From positions 1-15,099 of the forward strand of contig CALEJO010000084.1 in assembly GCA_937898155.1 (NCBI GenBank): 15,099 bases of DNA, given 5' to 3'. This DNA comes from an uncultured Clostridia bacterium. GTDB lineage: Bacteria; Bacillota; Clostridia; Oscillospirales; CAG-272. The translations under genes and the position numbers were made by a program. Shown here piece after piece: positions 15,075-15,099 of the stretch (position 1 is its first letter; each line of letters begins with the position of its first letter). Below the pieces are notes generated by a model, which ran no database searches, was not told where the DNA came from, and worked only from the letters and a program-made list of their open reading frames with translations.

Positions 15075-15099
15075 TTATTCGATGATGAGTTCATGCACG
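15075..15099 (-). CDS. Possible C-terminal end of a convergent gene entering from the right edge
   Basis: On the minus strand, seven sense codons read VHELIIE followed by TAA (15077-15075), directly before the bidirectional terminator. The position and amino acid content fit the tail of a real gene, but the fragment is too short to identify. Confidence 0.3.

Overview
The window looks like a chromosomal segment of a spore-forming Firmicute, most likely an uncultured GC-rich member of the Clostridia from a gut-type habitat. The grounds are a full-length spoIVA, which is specific to endospore formers, a PyrR/UraA pyrimidine unit, sigma-A type promoters with 17-bp spacers, strong GGAGG ribosome binding sites, and hairpin-plus-T-run terminators. 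Most genes prefer G/C in the third codon position, which leaves very long meaningless antisense ORFs. No phage, plasmid, insertion sequence, CRISPR array, tRNA or rRNA is visible. The taxonomic placement is an inference.

Layout from left to right. (1) A 3'-truncated acyltransferase-3 membrane protein on the minus strand (1-987). (2) A divergent pckA (ATP-type PEP carboxykinase, 1202-2776) with its own promoter and a perfectly palindromic bidirectional terminator. (3) A divergent pair of large glycoside hydrolases: a GH2 beta-mannosidase-like enzyme (minus, 2827-5154) and a GH106-like enzyme (plus, 5318-8425), separated by 163 bp that hold two back-to-back sigma-A type promoters. (4) A 200-bp convergent intergenic region full of nested inverted repeats (8464-8664). 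(5) A minus-strand flavoprotein with an iron-sulfur-type Cys motif (8665-9285). (6) spoIVA (9445-10923) with a possible sigma-E promoter. (7) A pyrimidine unit, pyrR-uraA (11149-13146), preceded by a 160-nt leader that ends in an intrinsic terminator and so is probably an attenuator. (8) A two-gene operon of thpR (RNA 2',3'-cyclic phosphodiesterase) and a Gfo/Idh/MocA oxidoreductase (13242-15034), followed by a terminator. (9) Probably the last few codons of another minus-strand gene at the right edge.

How the genes may work together. The two hydrolases, and perhaps the Gfo/Idh/MocA enzyme, suit a bacterium that lives on complex plant or host glycans. PckA links glycolysis and the C4-acid pool, as in many fermenting gut anaerobes. 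PyrR and UraA form a compact uracil-sensing and uptake unit. SpoIVA is the ATPase that builds the basal layer of the spore coat. Most of the window is ordinary core and carbohydrate metabolism. The parts least explained by known families are the pyrR leader, which lacks an obvious canonical PyrR-binding loop, and the repeat-rich convergent intergenic region. No clearly new multi-gene system is visible.
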